Assembly: GCA_015064685.1 (NCBI GenBank) | Contig: SVRT01000010.1 | Location: forward strand, 39,889 to 103,888 | Source of the DNA: Oscillospiraceae bacterium | GTDB lineage: Bacteria; Bacillota; Clostridia; Oscillospirales; CAG-272 | DNA: 64,000 nucleotides | Reading direction: 5' to 3' | Shown here: positions 25,016 to 35,445 of the stretch, one piece after another | Layout of the letters: each line of letters opens with the position of its first letter | Numbering within the stretch: the stretch's first letter is position 1 | The notes under the pieces: generated by a model | Told to the model about the DNA's origin: nothing | The model's database searches: none | The model's input: only the letters and a program-made list of their open reading frames with translations | Program-made: the position numbers and the translations under genes

Positions 25016-26209
25016 TCATTTCAGGAGAAATTTCGAAAGCATTCTGCACCACAGCTCGAAATAGCCGATCTTATTCGCGTCCGAGACTGCCTTGATGCTC
25101 GCTCTGCCTATTTCCTGTCCGTTGCACGAAAAGACGATCTCTCCAACCTTATCTCCTTTTTTTATCGGTGCCGATACAAATTCGGGAAGCTCGACCCTGT
25201 GCTCGATATTTGATGCCTTTCCCTTTTCGGTCACGCAGGAGAAGCTCTCTGCCTCGATGCCTATTCTGTCGGCCGTTCCGCCCTTGAGTCTGAGCGGATT
25301 CAACTCCTCGGGGGTATAGGTGTATACTCCGTAATTCGCAAATCCCCAATCGAGCAGGCTTGCGGCGATGGCGTTGCGCTTATCTCCCGTTTCCGCACCC
25401 ATGATTACACATATAAGTGAGACTCCGTCACGCTCGGCGGTCGCGCTTACGCAAAAGCCCGCCTTACTCGTCGAGCCGGTTTTAAGCCCCGTGCAACCGC
25501 GATAAAAACGGACGAGGCGGTTCGTATTCGTCAGCCCGAAAAGACCGTTACGGACGGTATCCATCCATATCGAGCTGTATTGCAATATCTTTTCGTGTTT
25601 TATCAGCTCGCGCGACATTATCGCGATATCCCTTGCGCTAGTTAGGTGGTTGGATGCGGTGTCATCAAGTCCGTTAGTATTCTCAAAGCTAGTATTCTTC
25701 ATTCCGAGTTCCTGCGCGCGCTCATTCATCGCCTTGACGAACGCCGTCTCGCTCCCGGCAATATGCTCCGCAAGCGCGCACGCCGCGTCGTTAGCAGATG
25801 CGATAACAACGCTCTTGACCATATCTTCAACACACATCTGTTCCCCCACTTCCAAAAATATCTGTGAGCCTCCCATGCTTGCCGCTCTTTCGCTCGTCGT
25901 AACTATATCGTCGAATTTTATTTTGCCCTGCTCTATAGCCTCCATAACAAGAAGGAGCGTCATTACCTTTGTGACCGACGCGGGTGGAAGAGCTTCATCG
26001 GCATTTTGCTCGTATAATATCTTTCCCGTGCTTGCCTCCATTAAAACTGCGCTCTTACATTCAAGTGCGAGGTCGGTCACAGCGGTAGTATCGGCTTCGG
26101 ATATAGGAACAGTGTCATCGGCTAACGCTGAAAACGAAAGCGCGGACAGGATCAGGAGCGGCAGGAGAAATATTGCTGTCGCTTTAAGTAATTTTTTTCT
26201 GAAAAACAT
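25016..26209 (-). CDS. dacF: D-alanyl-D-alanine carboxypeptidase, DacF/PBP5 type
   Basis: 397-residue secreted penicillin-binding protein that trims the terminal D-Ala from peptidoglycan peptides. The signal peptide spans residues 1-30 (LLPLLILSALSFSALA). Active-site motifs: SVTK near residue 78, SAN near 139 and KTG near 243 (GLKTGSTSKAG). A C-terminal beta domain (about residues 290-380) follows. In Bacillus dacF is forespore-specific; here its ribosome site lies in a hairpin (26210-26250) like that of yabP, which hints at special control. A DacA-type housekeeping role cannot be excluded. Confidence 0.92.
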   Translation of the reverse strand: MFFRKKLLKATAIFLLPLLILSALSFSALADDTVPISEADTTAVTDLALECKSAVLMEASTGKILYEQNADEALPPASVTKVMTLLLVMEAIEQGKIKFDDIVTTSERAASMGGSQIFLEVGEQMCVEDMVKSVVIASANDAACALAEHIAGSETAFVKAMNERAQELGMKNTSFENTNGLDDTASNHLTSARDIAIMSRELIKHEKILQYSSIWMDTVRNGLFGLTNTNRLVRFYRGCTGLKTGSTSKAGFCVSATAERDGVSLICVIMGAETGDKRNAIAASLLDWGFANYGVYTYTPEELNPLRLKGGTADRIGIEAESFSCVTEKGKASNIEHRVELPEFVSAPIKKGDKVGEIVFSCNGQEIGRASIKAVSDANKIGYFELWCRMLSKFLLK

Positions 26210-26250
26210 AAAACATCACCTCTTACTCGATTATATTTCGGTAAGAGGTG
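26210..26250 (-). terminator. Terminator-like hairpin whose 3' arm holds the dacF ribosome site
   Basis: On the minus strand the perfect 10-base repeat CACCTCTTAC (26250-26241) / GTAAGAGGTG (26226-26217) is followed by ATGTTTT and the dacF ATG. GAGGTGA of the 3' arm is the dacF Shine-Dalgarno sequence. The loop contains TATAAT. The hairpin lies 24 bases after the DUF5662 stop. Confidence 0.65.
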
Positions 26251-26273
26251 TCGTTATGTATTATTAACTTGTC

Positions 26274-26819
26274 CTATTTTTTCTTTTTTCTTGCGGCGCG
26301 GTTGACTTCTTTGATGTGTGCGAAGGTCTCCTTTTCGCCTTTTTCTGCGAGCATATTGAGCCACTCCTCGAGGATGTCGGCGGTCGAAGGGTGCATTTTC
26401 GCGCGGGCGTTGCCTCGCGTGTAATACTCAAGAGCTGAGGAATCGGTATAGTCCTTGCCCTTATATATCTTGCTTGCCGCGACTCTGTCGCAGAACATCT
26501 CGGTTATAAAGCGAAGCGGCATCGGTACCGGCTCGTATCGGTGAGATTGCATATTCAGGTCGTTCCAATACTCAAAATGATGACGGTTTCTGCCCTTATG
26601 GTGCATCCAGGCGAGCGAATAGCCAAACAGGTCTCTTTCCTTCTCGTTGGGGCTTCTTGTACCTTGGTAGTACTTTGCTCCCGGGATAAATTCGGTCGGG
26701 CTGTATTTGGACAGATCGTGAAAAAGGCCCTGCCAGCCAATGCCTGCCTTGAAGCAATGGACGATGACCTTGTGGCGGTGCTTCGTTATCGTTTTAAAGT
26801 GTTTTATGGGGTGAGCCAT
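26274..26819 (-). CDS. DUF5662 family protein
   Basis: 181-residue soluble protein resembling the DUF5662 family, common in Firmicutes and without a known function. It is rich in histidine and aromatic residues: HIxHF near the N-terminus, FHDLSKYSPTEF near residue 33, and WMHHKGRNRHHFEYW near 71. The paired His and the HD dipeptide suggest a metal-binding HD-like site, but this is inference. It follows the PHP phosphatase by 22 bases and is probably its operon partner. Confidence 0.75.
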   Translation of the reverse strand: MAHPIKHFKTITKHRHKVIVHCFKAGIGWQGLFHDLSKYSPTEFIPGAKYYQGTRSPNEKERDLFGYSLAWMHHKGRNRHHFEYWNDLNMQSHRYEPVPMPLRFITEMFCDRVAASKIYKGKDYTDSSALEYYTRGNARAKMHPSTADILEEWLNMLAEKGEKETFAHIKEVNRAARKKKK

Positions 26820-26841
26820 ATTGAGATTATCCTTTCGGTAA

Positions 26842-27642
26842 TTACTTTATGGGCTTGAGCTTTACCTTGTCGAGAAGGTTGAGTCCTTTATTGCTTTTGA
26901 TAAGCTTTTCCGCATAATAGATGGCGCGCTCGGGCTTCATTCCAACCGTTTCGTGCGCGTCGCTTCCGATCACTACGTCACATCCAATATCGCTTGCGAG
27001 CGACCAGAATACAGGATTTGGATAATGGCGCATCGTATTGAGTCCGAGGAGATTTATTTCAAGAGGAGTCTTATATTTGTTTGCCGCTTCAATAAGTCTT
27101 GACATTTCGCTCTCGTAGGTCTCGAGAGATCCACGGAAATTGCAGAGGTCGGGGTGTGCGACGTAGGTGAACTTTTCCGTGCTTATACCTTCGATCACAA
27201 GGTCAACGTAATTTTTCAGTACTCTCTTTGAGCGCGTTTCGGCGCCGAAATAGGTTATCTGTTCGGTTATTACCGTGTTGAAATGCTGACCCATTATAAT
27301 ATAGTCGGTCGGGAATGTATTGAGAAAACCCATGAGTGTATTGAATGTCTCGGGGATATACTCGACCTCGAAGCCTATATGGAGTTTTATTTCGTTTTTG
27401 TATTCCTCGCGAAGGCTGAGAAGCTTATTTACGTAGTCCTCGGTCTGACTCATCATCATTCTGATGCCCATAAACCTTGAACAATCGGCGGGATCTACGT
27501 CGATGGGCAGTGGCATCGGGGTATGATCCGCAAAGCCGAGCTCACAATAGCTCGCCTTTATCGCCGCCTCTATATATTCTCTTTCGTCCTCCATTGAGGC
27601 GTGTCCGCAACGTATGGTATGGGTGTGGTAATTTGCTATCAT
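26842..27642 (-). CDS. PHP-domain phosphatase, histidinol-phosphatase HisK-like
   Basis: 266-residue PHP-family metal-dependent phosphoesterase. Metal-binding motifs: HTHTIRCGHA (residues 6-15), GFADHTP (near 37), GFEVEY (near 108), a mid-chain YVAHPDLCNF and a final GSDAHE (near 223). The pattern is that of HisK-type histidinol-phosphatases, which form histidinol in histidine synthesis. No other his genes are near, so the real substrate could differ. It begins about 50 bases after a promoter and leads the DUF5662 gene. Confidence 0.82.
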   Translation of the reverse strand: MIANYHTHTIRCGHASMEDEREYIEAAIKASYCELGFADHTPMPLPIDVDPADCSRFMGIRMMMSQTEDYVNKLLSLREEYKNEIKLHIGFEVEYIPETFNTLMGFLNTFPTDYIIMGQHFNTVITEQITYFGAETRSKRVLKNYVDLVIEGISTEKFTYVAHPDLCNFRGSLETYESEMSRLIEAANKYKTPLEINLLGLNTMRHYPNPVFWSLASDIGCDVVIGSDAHETVGMKPERAIYYAEKLIKSNKGLNLLDKVKLKPIK

Positions 27643-27693
27643 TTTTTCGCCTTTACAGCTTGCCTTTCTCTCGATAGTATGTATCTACACTTG

Positions 27694-27722
27694 ATTATAC
27701 TACTTTTTTCGCCTTTTGTCTA
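27694..27722 (-). promoter_or_regulatory. Sigma-A promoter for the PHP phosphatase gene
   Basis: Minus-strand TAGACA (27722-27717), a 17-base spacer and TATAAT (27699-27694). Unlike the other promoters here it lacks TG before the -10. Confidence 0.7.
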
Positions 27723-27739
27723 TGCTTCTATTGAAGAAA

Positions 27740-28660
27740 TCAGAGATTTTTTACGCGTGTATTTTGGTATATTTGCGCAACGTTTTCGCGCGTTGGGGGT
27801 GTTGTTCCCTCGAGCAAGCACGCGGAAGTGCCGTAGGAAACACCTGTGCGGAGGCACTCCTCGGGCGAGTTTCCCTGCGCGTATGACGCGATAAAACCTG
27901 CGATGGTGCTATCACCTGCACCGATGGAGGAAAGGACGCTGACGTGTGGCGGTGTCGCTGTTGCTACGGTCTCATTCGTGACGAGCAAAGCACCCTTGTC
28001 ACCCAGCGAGATCATTACGTTTTCAATGCCCTCTCGGTTCATTTTTTTCGCGAACTCCAGGCAATCCGAAAAGTCGTTGACCGTCTTGCCCGAATACTCT
28101 GCTATCTCCTCGGAATTGGGCTTTATGAGCCAGGGCTTGACAAAGGTCAAATCGGAGAGTGTGAAGGAACGAGAGTCAACGACTATCTTTACGCCTTTTG
28201 CTTTGAGAGAGATCAAAAAGCGCTTTATCTCTGTCATATCGACGCCCTTTGGGACACTTCCCGTAAAGGTTACTATTGTTTCGCTATCCGCGTATATTTC
28301 AGATGATATTTCCGTGAGGACGGAATTGTCGAGGGTGAAGCCCATAAAGCTAATTCTCGTTTCACCGTCATCAGTGTGAACTGTGAGATTTTCCCTTATT
28401 CTGCCGGGCTTTTTTATGCCTATATAGGTGATATTGTCTGCGGTGAGAGAATTCTCAAAATCGGTGCAATTATCCTCTCCGAGCACGACTATGGCGGTGT
28501 TTTCGACTCCGTTATAGGTAAGTGCGCGCGAGATATTTATTCCCTTGCCTCCCGCGTCGCGGCTTTTGACCTCGGCAAGATTTTCGTGACCGAGGGAGAG
28601 CGTTTTTGCGCTCGCGTGGATATCGTATGCGGGGTTTAGAGTTATAGTATATATTTTCAT
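27740..28660 (-). CDS. fruK: 1-phosphofructokinase-type sugar kinase (PfkB family)
   Basis: 306-residue PfkB-family kinase of the 1-phosphofructokinase/tagatose-6-phosphate kinase branch, which phosphorylates fructose-1-phosphate or a similar sugar phosphate. Motifs: N-terminal TLNPAYDI, GGKGINISRAL (near residue 38), TGSVPKGV (near 130), and the catalytic GAGDSTIAG with its Asp base (near 249). No fructose PTS genes are adjacent, so the exact substrate is uncertain. GGAG precedes the start. Confidence 0.85.
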   Translation of the reverse strand: MKIYTITLNPAYDIHASAKTLSLGHENLAEVKSRDAGGKGINISRALTYNGVENTAIVVLGEDNCTDFENSLTADNITYIGIKKPGRIRENLTVHTDDGETRISFMGFTLDNSVLTEISSEIYADSETIVTFTGSVPKGVDMTEIKRFLISLKAKGVKIVVDSRSFTLSDLTFVKPWLIKPNSEEIAEYSGKTVNDFSDCLEFAKKMNREGIENVMISLGDKGALLVTNETVATATPPHVSVLSSIGAGDSTIAGFIASYAQGNSPEECLRTGVSYGTSACLLEGTTPPTRENVAQIYQNTRVKNL

Positions 28661-28696
28661 TCCATTCTCCTGCTTTTTGGAAGAATTATTGACTTT

Positions 28697-28720
28697 AGCC
28701 GATCCGCATGCGGATCGGCT
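28697..28720 (-). terminator. Palindromic hairpin after uvrA
   Basis: A perfect 24-base palindrome (AGCCGATCCGCA and its complement) begins ten bases beyond the uvrA stop. No T-run follows on the minus strand, so termination would be weak; it may instead protect the 3' end. Confidence 0.5.
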
Positions 28721-28729
28721 TTGTCTGTC

Positions 28730-31567
28730 TTATTTATTGAGCCATTTTTTGAGATACTGTCCCGTGTAAGAGCCGTCGATCTTGGAGACCTCCTCGGGGG
28801 TTCCCTCTGCGACGATCCGTCCGCCGCCGTCGCCTCCCTCGGGACCGAGGTCGATGATGTGATCGGCGCACTTTATCACGTCGAGGTTATGCTCGATGAC
28901 GAGCACCGTGTTACCTGCGTCGCAAAGCATCTGCAAGACCTCAAGTAGCTTTGCTACGTCCGCGGTATGGAGTCCCGTGGTAGGCTCGTCGAGGATGTAG
29001 ATCGTCTTTCCCGTACTGCGCTTTGCAAGCTCGGTAGCGAGCTTGACTCTCTGCGCCTCACCGCCCGAAAGCGTTGTTGAGGACTGACCTATCTTGATAT
29101 ATCCGAGCCCTACGTCGTAGAGTGTCTTGAGCTTACGCGTGATCTTTGGCAGACCGTCGAAGAAATTGAGTCCCTCCTCGACCGTCATATCGAGGACATC
29201 AAATATATTCTTACCCTTATATTTTACCTCAAGTGTGTCCGCGTTATATCTCTTGCCCTTGCACACGTCACAGGTGACGTAGACATCGGGTAAAAAGTGC
29301 ATCTCGATACATTTCACGCCGTCGCCCTCACAAGCCTCACAGCGGCCGCCCTTGGTATTAAAGGAAAATCTTCCAGCCTTGTATCCTCTTGCCTTTGCGT
29401 CCTTCGTTGACGCGAAAAGGTCACGGATATCGGTGAAAAGTCCCGTGTAGGTAGCGGGATTCGAGCGAGGTGTACGTCCTATTGGGCTTTGGTCGATGCA
29501 TATGACCTTATCAAGCGCATCGAGTCCCTCGATAGAGTCGCACTTACCCGGGAAGGCTATCGCGCGGTTGAGATCATGGGCGAGCTTGGGATACAGTATG
29601 CCGTTTACAAGCGAGGATTTTCCGCTTCCCGAGACACCGGTTACACAGACGAATTTTCCAAGCGGAATATTTACGTCTATTGACTTGAGGTTATGCTCTG
29701 CCGCACCCTTAACGGTGATATAATGTCCGTTTCCCTCGCGGCGCTTTTCGGGGATCGCGATCCTTCTTCTTCCCGACAGATACGCGCCCGTGATAGAGTC
29801 CGCGCTCTGCTTTATCTCCTCGGGTGTTCCCGCGGCAACGACCTTGCCACCGTGTATTCCCGCACCGGGACCTATATCGATTATATAATCGGACTCCTCC
29901 ATCGTTTCCTCGTCGTGCTCTACGACGATGACGGTATTTCCGAGGTCACGGAGCTTTTTGAGGGTCGCTATAAGCTTGGAATTATCCCTTTGATGAAGTC
30001 CTATGCTCGGCTCATCGAGGATATACAGCACTCCGACAAGTGACGAGCCTATCTGAGTTGCAAGCCTGATTCTCTGAGCCTCGCCACCCGAGAGCGTTCC
30101 TGCCTTTCTCGAGAGTGTGAGATAATCGAGTCCCACACTGACGAGAAATCCGAGGCGTGCGCGGATCTCCTTGAGTATCTCACGCGCAATTGCTGTCTCG
30201 GTTTCGTTAAGCTCGAGAGAGTTGACGAAATCAAGCGCGCTCTGAACCGACATTGCGCAGAATTCGTGTATATTCTTATCGCCTACGGTGACCGCAAGCG
30301 ACATAGGATTAAGCCTTTGTCCGTGGCAGAACTCACAGTCAGTCTCCTCGATAAACTGCTCGTAATAATCGGGACTCATACCGTATTGGAGCCTTTGCTC
30401 CATCATACTGATAACACCGTCGAACTTTGCGCGTCTGTCATGCGCCTCGCCGCCGAAATATCTTGTTACGTCGTAGGTCTCGTTACCCGAGCCGTTAAGA
30501 AGGACGTTATACGCCTCCTCCGAAAAGTCCTTTATCGGTGTATCGAGGGTAAAGCCGAATCTCTCTCCGACCGCGCGGAAAAGAGGTCCGTTCCAGCTCT
30601 CCTCCTCGAGTGATTTAAAGCCGTTCACGTTGATCGCGCCCTCGCTAAGCGAGAGCTTTTTATCGGGAATTACTCTGTTTACCGCGATCCTTCTCGTCTC
30701 ACCGAGTCCCGAGCAATGGGGACACGCGCCCTGCGGGTTATTGAAGGAGAACATTCTCGGCTCAAATTCGCCGACAGATATTCCGTGCTCCTCACAGGCG
30801 TAGGACTGCGAGAACGTGAGAATTTCACTCTCGTTCTCTTCCTCGCCGCGTGCGACCGGAACTATGATGAGATGACCGTCCGCAAGTGAAAGTGCGGTCT
30901 CGACCGAATCGGCAAGACGGGGGCGTATTCCCTCACGCATAACGAGTCGATCTACGACTATCTCGATAGAATGCTTTTTGTTTTTATCGAGCTTTATCTC
31001 CTCGGAGAGATCGTAAAGATTTCCGTCGACTCTTACTCTCACGTATCCGCTCTTTTTCGCATCCGAGAACACCTTTTCGTGCATTCCCTTCTGCGCTCTG
31101 ACCACGGGAGCTACGACAAGAAATCTCTCCCCCTCAGGGATCTTCATTATTCTGTCTATTATAGTGTCGACGCTCTGTCTTCTTATCTCCTTGCCGCATA
31201 CGGGACAATGAGGTATACCTATTCGCGCATATAGCAAACGTAGGTAATCGTATATCTCGGTTACCGTTCCGACGGTCGAACGCGGGTTTTTAGAGGTCGT
31301 TTTCTGGTCTATCGATATTGACGGAGAGAGTCCGTCGATAGAATCGACATCGGGCTTATCGAGCTGACCGAGAAACATTCTCGCGTAGCTTGACAGCGAC
31401 TCTACGAAACGTCTGTGTCCCTCGGCGTAGACGGTGTCGAATGCTAGGGACGACTTTCCGCTACCCGAAAGACCCGAGAGGACGACCAGCTTGTCCCTCG
31501 GTATCGTTACGTCTATATTTTTTAGGTTGTGGACGCGAGCGCCCTTGATAGTTACGTTTTTTTCCAT
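28730..31567 (-). CDS. uvrA: Excinuclease ABC subunit UvrA
   Basis: 945-residue UvrA, the damage-sensing ATPase of nucleotide-excision repair. Two ABC ATPase halves are visible: Walker [11 protein letters not shown] (near residue 34) and [10 protein letters not shown] (near 641), each with an LSGGEAQR signature and an ILDEP Walker B. Zinc-finger cysteines include [33 protein letters not shown] and CDVCKGKR. It lies 13 bases after uvrB in the same operon; its own ribosome site is weak. Confidence 0.98.
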   Translation of the reverse strand: MEKNVTIKGARVHNLKNIDVTIPRDKLVVLSGLSGSGKSSLAFDTVYAEGHRRFVESLSSYARMFLGQLDKPDVDSIDGLSPSISIDQKTTSKNPRSTVGTVTEIYDYLRLLYARIGIPHCPVCGKEIRRQSVDTIIDRIMKIPEGERFLVVAPVVRAQKGMHEKVFSDAKKSGYVRVRVDGNLYDLSEEIKLDKNKKHSIEIVVDRLVMREGIRPRLADSVETALSLADGHLIIVPVARGEEENESEILTFSQSYACEEHGISVGEFEPRMFSFNNPQGACPHCSGLGETRRIAVNRVIPDKKLSLSEGAINVNGFKSLEEESWNGPLFRAVGERFGFTLDTPIKDFSEEAYNVLLNGSGNETYDVTRYFGGEAHDRRAKFDGVISMMEQRLQYGMSPDYYEQFIEETDCEFCHGQRLNPMSLAVTVGDKNIHEFCAMSVQSALDFVNSLELNETETAIAREILKEIRARLGFLVSVGLDYLTLSRKAGTLSGGEAQRIRLATQIGSSLVGVLYILDEPSIGLHQRDNSKLIATLKKLRDLGNTVIVVEHDEETMEESDYIIDIGPGAGIHGGKVVAAGTPEEIKQSADSITGAYLSGRRRIAIPEKRREGNGHYITVKGAAEHNLKSIDVNIPLGKFVCVTGVSGSGKSSLVNGILYPKLAHDLNRAIAFPGKCDSIEGLDALDKVICIDQSPIGRTPRSNPATYTGLFTDIRDLFASTKDAKARGYKAGRFSFNTKGGRCEACEGDGVKCIEMHFLPDVYVTCDVCKGKRYNADTLEVKYKGKNIFDVLDMTVEEGLNFFDGLPKITRKLKTLYDVGLGYIKIGQSSTTLSGGEAQRVKLATELAKRSTGKTIYILDEPTTGLHTADVAKLLEVLQMLCDAGNTVLVIEHNLDVIKCADHIIDLGPEGGDGGGRIVAEGTPEEVSKIDGSYTGQYLKKWLNK

Positions 31568-31580
31568 ATCAGCTCTGTTT

Positions 31581-33560
31581 TTAGCCTTCTCTTAATTTCT
31601 TTATCTCATCGCGGAGGTATGCGGCTTTTTCGAATTCGAGTGAGCGGGCTGCTTCCTTCATCTCGCGCGTATACTGCTCGATAAGCTTTTCACGCTCGGT
31701 CGCATTCAGCTTCTTTGCCGCCTTTTTCTTTTCAAGTCGGCTCTTGCCCTTATCCTCGCTCGACGCACCCATATCGATGATATCGCGCACGCCCTTGATT
31801 ATCGTTTTCGGGATTATGCCGTGTGCCTTATTATACTCGTCCTGTATCTTGCGTCGGCGGTTGGTCTCGCTTATTGCTCGCTCCATAGAGCCCGTCATAT
31901 TGTCAGCATACATTATGACCTTTCCGTTCGCGTTTCTCGCCGCTCTTCCTATGGTCTGTATGAGAGAACGCTCCGCACGCAAAAATCCCTCCTTGTCCGC
32001 GTCGAGTATCGCGACGAGCGAGACCTCGGGAATATCAAGTCCCTCACGCAGGAGGTTTATTCCGACAAGCACGTCGAAAACTCCGAGACGGAGGTCGCGG
32101 ATTATCTCCATTCGCTCGATAGTGTCTATATTGAAGTGGATATATCTTACCTTGATGCCGTTATCGGAGAGGTAATCGGTGAGATCCTCTGCCATCTTTT
32201 TCGTGAGCGTTGTGACAAGCACCTTTTCACCCTTCTCTGCGCGCACGCGGATCTCTCCCATAAGGTCGTCGACCTGACCCTCGATAGGTCTTATCTCTAC
32301 CTCGGGATCGAGAAGTCCCGTGGGTCTTATTATCTGCTCTACGGTCTGCTCGCTATGCTCGTTTTCAAAGTCTCCGGGCGTTGCGCTGACAAAGACCGCC
32401 TGGTTTATCCTCTCCTCGAACTCATTGAAGAAAAGCGGTCTGTTATCGTACGCGGACGGCAGGCGGAAGCCATAATCTATAAGGTTTTTCTTTCTTGCGG
32501 TATCTCCTCCGCTCATTCCTCTGACCTGAGGCAAAGTAACGTGCGATTCGTCGACGAAAAGGAGAAAATCCTTCGGAAAATAGTCAAGCAGAGTATACGG
32601 CGTTGAGCCTGCGGGTCTGCCCGACAGAATTCTTGAGTAGTTCTCTACTCCCGAGCAAAATCCTATCTCAGAGAGCATTTCCATATCGTATTTCACGCGC
32701 TCGGTTATTCTCTGCGCCTCGATAAGCTTGCCCTCGGACTCGAAATACGCCGCTCTTTCGCGCATCTCCTGCAATATCTCCCTGACTGCGGCTTCTCTTT
32801 TTTCATCAGAGACCGCGTAGTGTGTCGCGGGGTATATCGGCGCGTAGGAAAGCTGACGGATAAGCTCACCCGTCACGATATTTATCTCGCTTACTCTGTC
32901 TATCTCGTCATCGAAGAATTCGACTCTTATCGCCTTTGAGTCCATGCTCGCTGGAATTATCTCGACCACGTCACCGCGCACTCTGAAGGAGTCACGGACG
33001 AGATTCAGGTCGTTTCTCGTGTAGCTGATGGATATGAGGCGGCGGATAAGCTCCTCTCTTTCCATCGTCATTCCCGGGCGGAGCGATATGACGAGGTCCT
33101 TATAGTCGTCGGGCTCACCGAGCGAATAAATGCAGGAGACCGATGCGACGATTATAACGTCGCGACGTTCAAAGAGCGAGCTTGTCGCACTATGGCGCAA
33201 TCGGTCGATCTCGTCGTTGACGAGCGCGTCCTTCTCTATATACATATCTTTTCCCGGTATATACGCCTCGGGCTGGTAGTAATCGTAGTACGACACGAAA
33301 TACTCGACAGCATTTTCGGGGAAAAACTCGCGAAACTCGGTACAGAGTTGTCCCGCAAGCGTTTTGTTGTGTGCGAGGACGAGCGTCGGGCGGTTTATTT
33401 CAGCTATAACGTTTGCCATAGTGAAGGTCTTTCCCGAGCCTGTGACTCCGAGAAGCGTTTGCATTCTTTGTCCCTCGCGTATGCCCTGCACGATCTTTGC
33501 TATCGCCTCGGGCTGGTCGCCCGTGGGCTTATATTCGCTTTTTAGCTTGAATTTGTCCAT
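31581..33560 (-). CDS. uvrB: Excinuclease ABC subunit UvrB
   Basis: 659-residue UvrB, the helicase-like subunit that verifies damage and recruits UvrC. Walker [11 protein letters not shown] is near residue 39, followed by the beta-hairpin region [12 protein letters not shown] (near 92), the helicase motifs [11 protein letters not shown] and QTIGRAARN, and a C-terminal UVR motif ([17 protein letters not shown], about residues 615-655) that contacts UvrC. The ribosome site AAAGGAGG is strong. First gene of uvrB-uvrA. Confidence 0.98.
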   Translation of the reverse strand: MDKFKLKSEYKPTGDQPEAIAKIVQGIREGQRMQTLLGVTGSGKTFTMANVIAEINRPTLVLAHNKTLAGQLCTEFREFFPENAVEYFVSYYDYYQPEAYIPGKDMYIEKDALVNDEIDRLRHSATSSLFERRDVIIVASVSCIYSLGEPDDYKDLVISLRPGMTMEREELIRRLISISYTRNDLNLVRDSFRVRGDVVEIIPASMDSKAIRVEFFDDEIDRVSEINIVTGELIRQLSYAPIYPATHYAVSDEKREAAVREILQEMRERAAYFESEGKLIEAQRITERVKYDMEMLSEIGFCSGVENYSRILSGRPAGSTPYTLLDYFPKDFLLFVDESHVTLPQVRGMSGGDTARKKNLIDYGFRLPSAYDNRPLFFNEFEERINQAVFVSATPGDFENEHSEQTVEQIIRPTGLLDPEVEIRPIEGQVDDLMGEIRVRAEKGEKVLVTTLTKKMAEDLTDYLSDNGIKVRYIHFNIDTIERMEIIRDLRLGVFDVLVGINLLREGLDIPEVSLVAILDADKEGFLRAERSLIQTIGRAARNANGKVIMYADNMTGSMERAISETNRRRKIQDEYNKAHGIIPKTIIKGVRDIIDMGASSEDKGKSRLEKKKAAKKLNATEREKLIEQYTREMKEAARSLEFEKAAYLRDEIKKLREG

Positions 33561-33612
33561 AGCGACCTCCTTTTGGTAAAAATAAAACTTCTGTTCGATT
33601 TTTTGCTATATT

Positions 33613-33641
33613 ATTATATCATAAACATTTTTAAATGTAAA
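33613..33641 (-). promoter_or_regulatory. Sigma-A promoter for uvrB-uvrA
   Basis: Minus-strand TTTACA (33641-33636), a 17-base spacer ending in TGA, and TATAAT (33618-33613). I did not see a LexA-type GAAC-N4-GTTC box near it. Confidence 0.78.
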
Positions 33642-33709
33642 GATGTTTTTTAGATTTTTTTATGTAAATTACGAGCTGTTTTTTCAGTATTTGGCATTAA
33701 CAAACAAAT

Positions 33710-33737
33710 GATCCCCCACCCTGGATGGTGGGGGATC
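33710..33737 (-). terminator. Terminator after the DUF308 gene
   Basis: The perfect stem GATCCCCCACC / GGTGGGGGATC with a six-base loop lies seven bases after the stop and is followed by ATTTGTTTGTT on the minus strand. Confidence 0.8.
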
Positions 33738-33743
33738 GATGTA

Positions 33744-34343
33744 TTAGTTCTCTTCCGTTTCTTCTGCAGTTGTTTCGGTTACGTCGGGGGCGGTATTCTG
33801 TGCTTTCTTAGTTGCCTTGAGGAAGGCTACGAGAGAGAGTACGAACAAAAGGACGGATATGCCTATCGTTACCCAACCTGCAACTGTAAGGAGGATGTTG
33901 AAGATCGTATCTGCTGCGCCGATTATTGCGGGAAGGAATACGATAAGAAGTACGCCGATAAGTATTTTGAGCCATTCGCTTTTAATAGCGTTCCTCCAAT
34001 CCTTTGAAAGGATGATGGAAACGATCGGGAATGCGATGAGGTAAACGGCAAGGATTGTTGTGATGATCTCATTCTGCATAAAGATCATCATTGCGCCAAG
34101 CACGATTCCGAGGATCGACATTACGAGGTTTACGATTCCGCTCACTGCCTTGATGTTCATTATTCCGGTTACAAGTGATGGGATATTCGAAATAATTGTG
34201 ATAATACCCATGATGATAAGTGTCCATTTGATGATGAACGAGGCATCGACGATTCCTGCGAGCAGGAGAATGAGTGTGCCGAGGATTACTCCAATGATCA
34301 ATGAAATGATCATGCTTGCGAGTGTTTGTTTTTTGAGTGACAT
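33744..34343 (-). CDS. DUF308-like membrane protein
   Basis: 199-residue membrane protein with six hydrophobic helices in three hairpins, the pattern of DUF308/HdeD-like proteins (SLIIGVILGTLILLLAG, then LVMSILGIVLGAMMIF). The C-terminal tail (about 25 residues) is acidic and threonine-rich. In enterobacteria HdeD is linked to acid stress, but no function is known for the Firmicutes proteins. It is the last gene after rsmD-coaD and ends at a terminator. Confidence 0.75.
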   Translation of the reverse strand: MSLKKQTLASMIISLIIGVILGTLILLLAGIVDASFIIKWTLIIMGIITIISNIPSLVTGIMNIKAVSGIVNLVMSILGIVLGAMMIFMQNEIITTILAVYLIAFPIVSIILSKDWRNAIKSEWLKILIGVLLIVFLPAIIGAADTIFNILLTVAGWVTIGISVLLFVLSLVAFLKATKKAQNTAPDVTETTAEETEEN

Positions 34344-34357
34344 AGTTTTTTCCTTTC

Positions 34358-34858
34358 TTATTTGTTTTTGAGGTATTCTATTGCTTTCTGCGACAAGACT
34401 GAAGAAAGTCCGTCGTAGTTTTTGCCGTTTATCATCTCCCTGACAAGCGTTGAGCTTACCGCTCCAAAGCTCTCGGATGCGGGGAGAAATAGAGTTTCAA
34501 CGCGAGGATTATGCTCTTTATTCCATTTTGCGTGGATAAGCTCGTAGGTAAGGTCTGCTTCGTTACGGATCCCCTTTACTATCACATCGGCGCGTATATC
34601 ATCGAAGAGGTCGATGAGCATTCCCGACGAGGATATCACCTCAACATTTTTGAAGTGCTCGGTCGAGAGCTTTACGAGCGCGAGGCGTGTTTCCATATCG
34701 AACATATATGTTTTTGAGGAGAGCGTTTTATCGTGCTTTGCCGAGTCGTTATTCATTACAGCGACAATGACCTTATCGAACTTTTTCGCGGTGCGCTCTA
34801 TGATATCGACATGTCCGAGCGTTATCGGATCGAAGCTTCCCGGTATCAATGCTATCAT
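34358..34858 (-). CDS. coaD: Phosphopantetheine adenylyltransferase
   Basis: 166-residue CoaD, the fourth step of coenzyme A synthesis (4'-phosphopantetheine plus ATP to dephospho-CoA). It carries the nucleotidyltransferase signatures PGSFDPITLGHVDII at the N-terminus (TxGH motif) and the ISSTxxR-type VSSTLVREM near residue 130. The start overlaps the rsmD stop by four bases (ATGA), the common rsmD-coaD pairing. Confidence 0.96.
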   Translation of the reverse strand: MIALIPGSFDPITLGHVDIIERTAKKFDKVIVAVMNNDSAKHDKTLSSKTYMFDMETRLALVKLSTEHFKNVEVISSSGMLIDLFDDIRADVIVKGIRNEADLTYELIHAKWNKEHNPRVETLFLPASESFGAVSSTLVREMINGKNYDGLSSVLSQKAIEYLKNK

Positions 34859-35430
34859 AGCTCTGCCTCCTTTTTTACTGTCAGTACGGTCAGGTGTGCG
34901 ACACCGTATTTTGAGGCTTTGATTACCTCGAAGTTCTTTGCAAGCTCGGGAGAGCTTTCAAAGATATCAGCCTCCTCACTCTCACAGACGATGATTGAGG
35001 TATCCTTCAGCAAATCTGCACCGAGAAGCGCGGAAAGTGTTGCAGGTACGGCGCGGAGCGCGTATGGTGGGTCGATGAACACGATATCGAATTTTCGTCT
35101 TCCCTTGACAGTTCTTATATAGTCCGAAACGTCCGAGCAGAAGGCTCTGCAAAAGTCACCAAGCCTTGTTTTTTCAATGTTTTTATTTATTACCGCGACG
35201 GCATCCTTTGCCTTATCTACAAAGGTGGCACTCTTCGCACCGCGCGAGACCGCTTCGAGTCCCATCTGTCCGGAGCCCGCAAAGAGATCCAGCACCTCTC
35301 TGCCCTCAATGTCAAATTGAAGCATCGAGAACACAGCTTCCTTTGCTCTCTCGCTCGTTGGACGGGTATTATCGCCCTTGAGAGTTTCGAGCTTTATTCC
35401 CTTTGCTTTTCCTGTAATTATTCGCATCAT
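34855..35430 (-). CDS. rsmD: 16S rRNA (guanine-966-N2)-methyltransferase
   Basis: 191-residue RsmD, which methylates G966 of 16S rRNA using SAM. Motifs: RIITGKAKGIKLETL at the start, RPTSERAKEAVFSML near residue 30, the SAM loop VLDLFAGSGQMGLEAVSRG near 49, and the catalytic IDPPYAL near 122. The start could be either of two adjacent ATG codons. Coupled to coaD. Confidence 0.95.
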   Translation of the reverse strand: MMRIITGKAKGIKLETLKGDNTRPTSERAKEAVFSMLQFDIEGREVLDLFAGSGQMGLEAVSRGAKSATFVDKAKDAVAVINKNIEKTRLGDFCRAFCSDVSDYIRTVKGRRKFDIVFIDPPYALRAVPATLSALLGADLLKDTSIIVCESEEADIFESSPELAKNFEVIKASKYGVAHLTVLTVKKEAEL

Positions 35431-35445
35431 TTTGCGTTTTTCCTT

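Noticed and set aside
33561..33709. LexA/SOS box upstream of uvrB
   Set aside because: Only a sigma-A promoter was seen; no GAAC-N4-GTTC-type palindrome could be found by eye.
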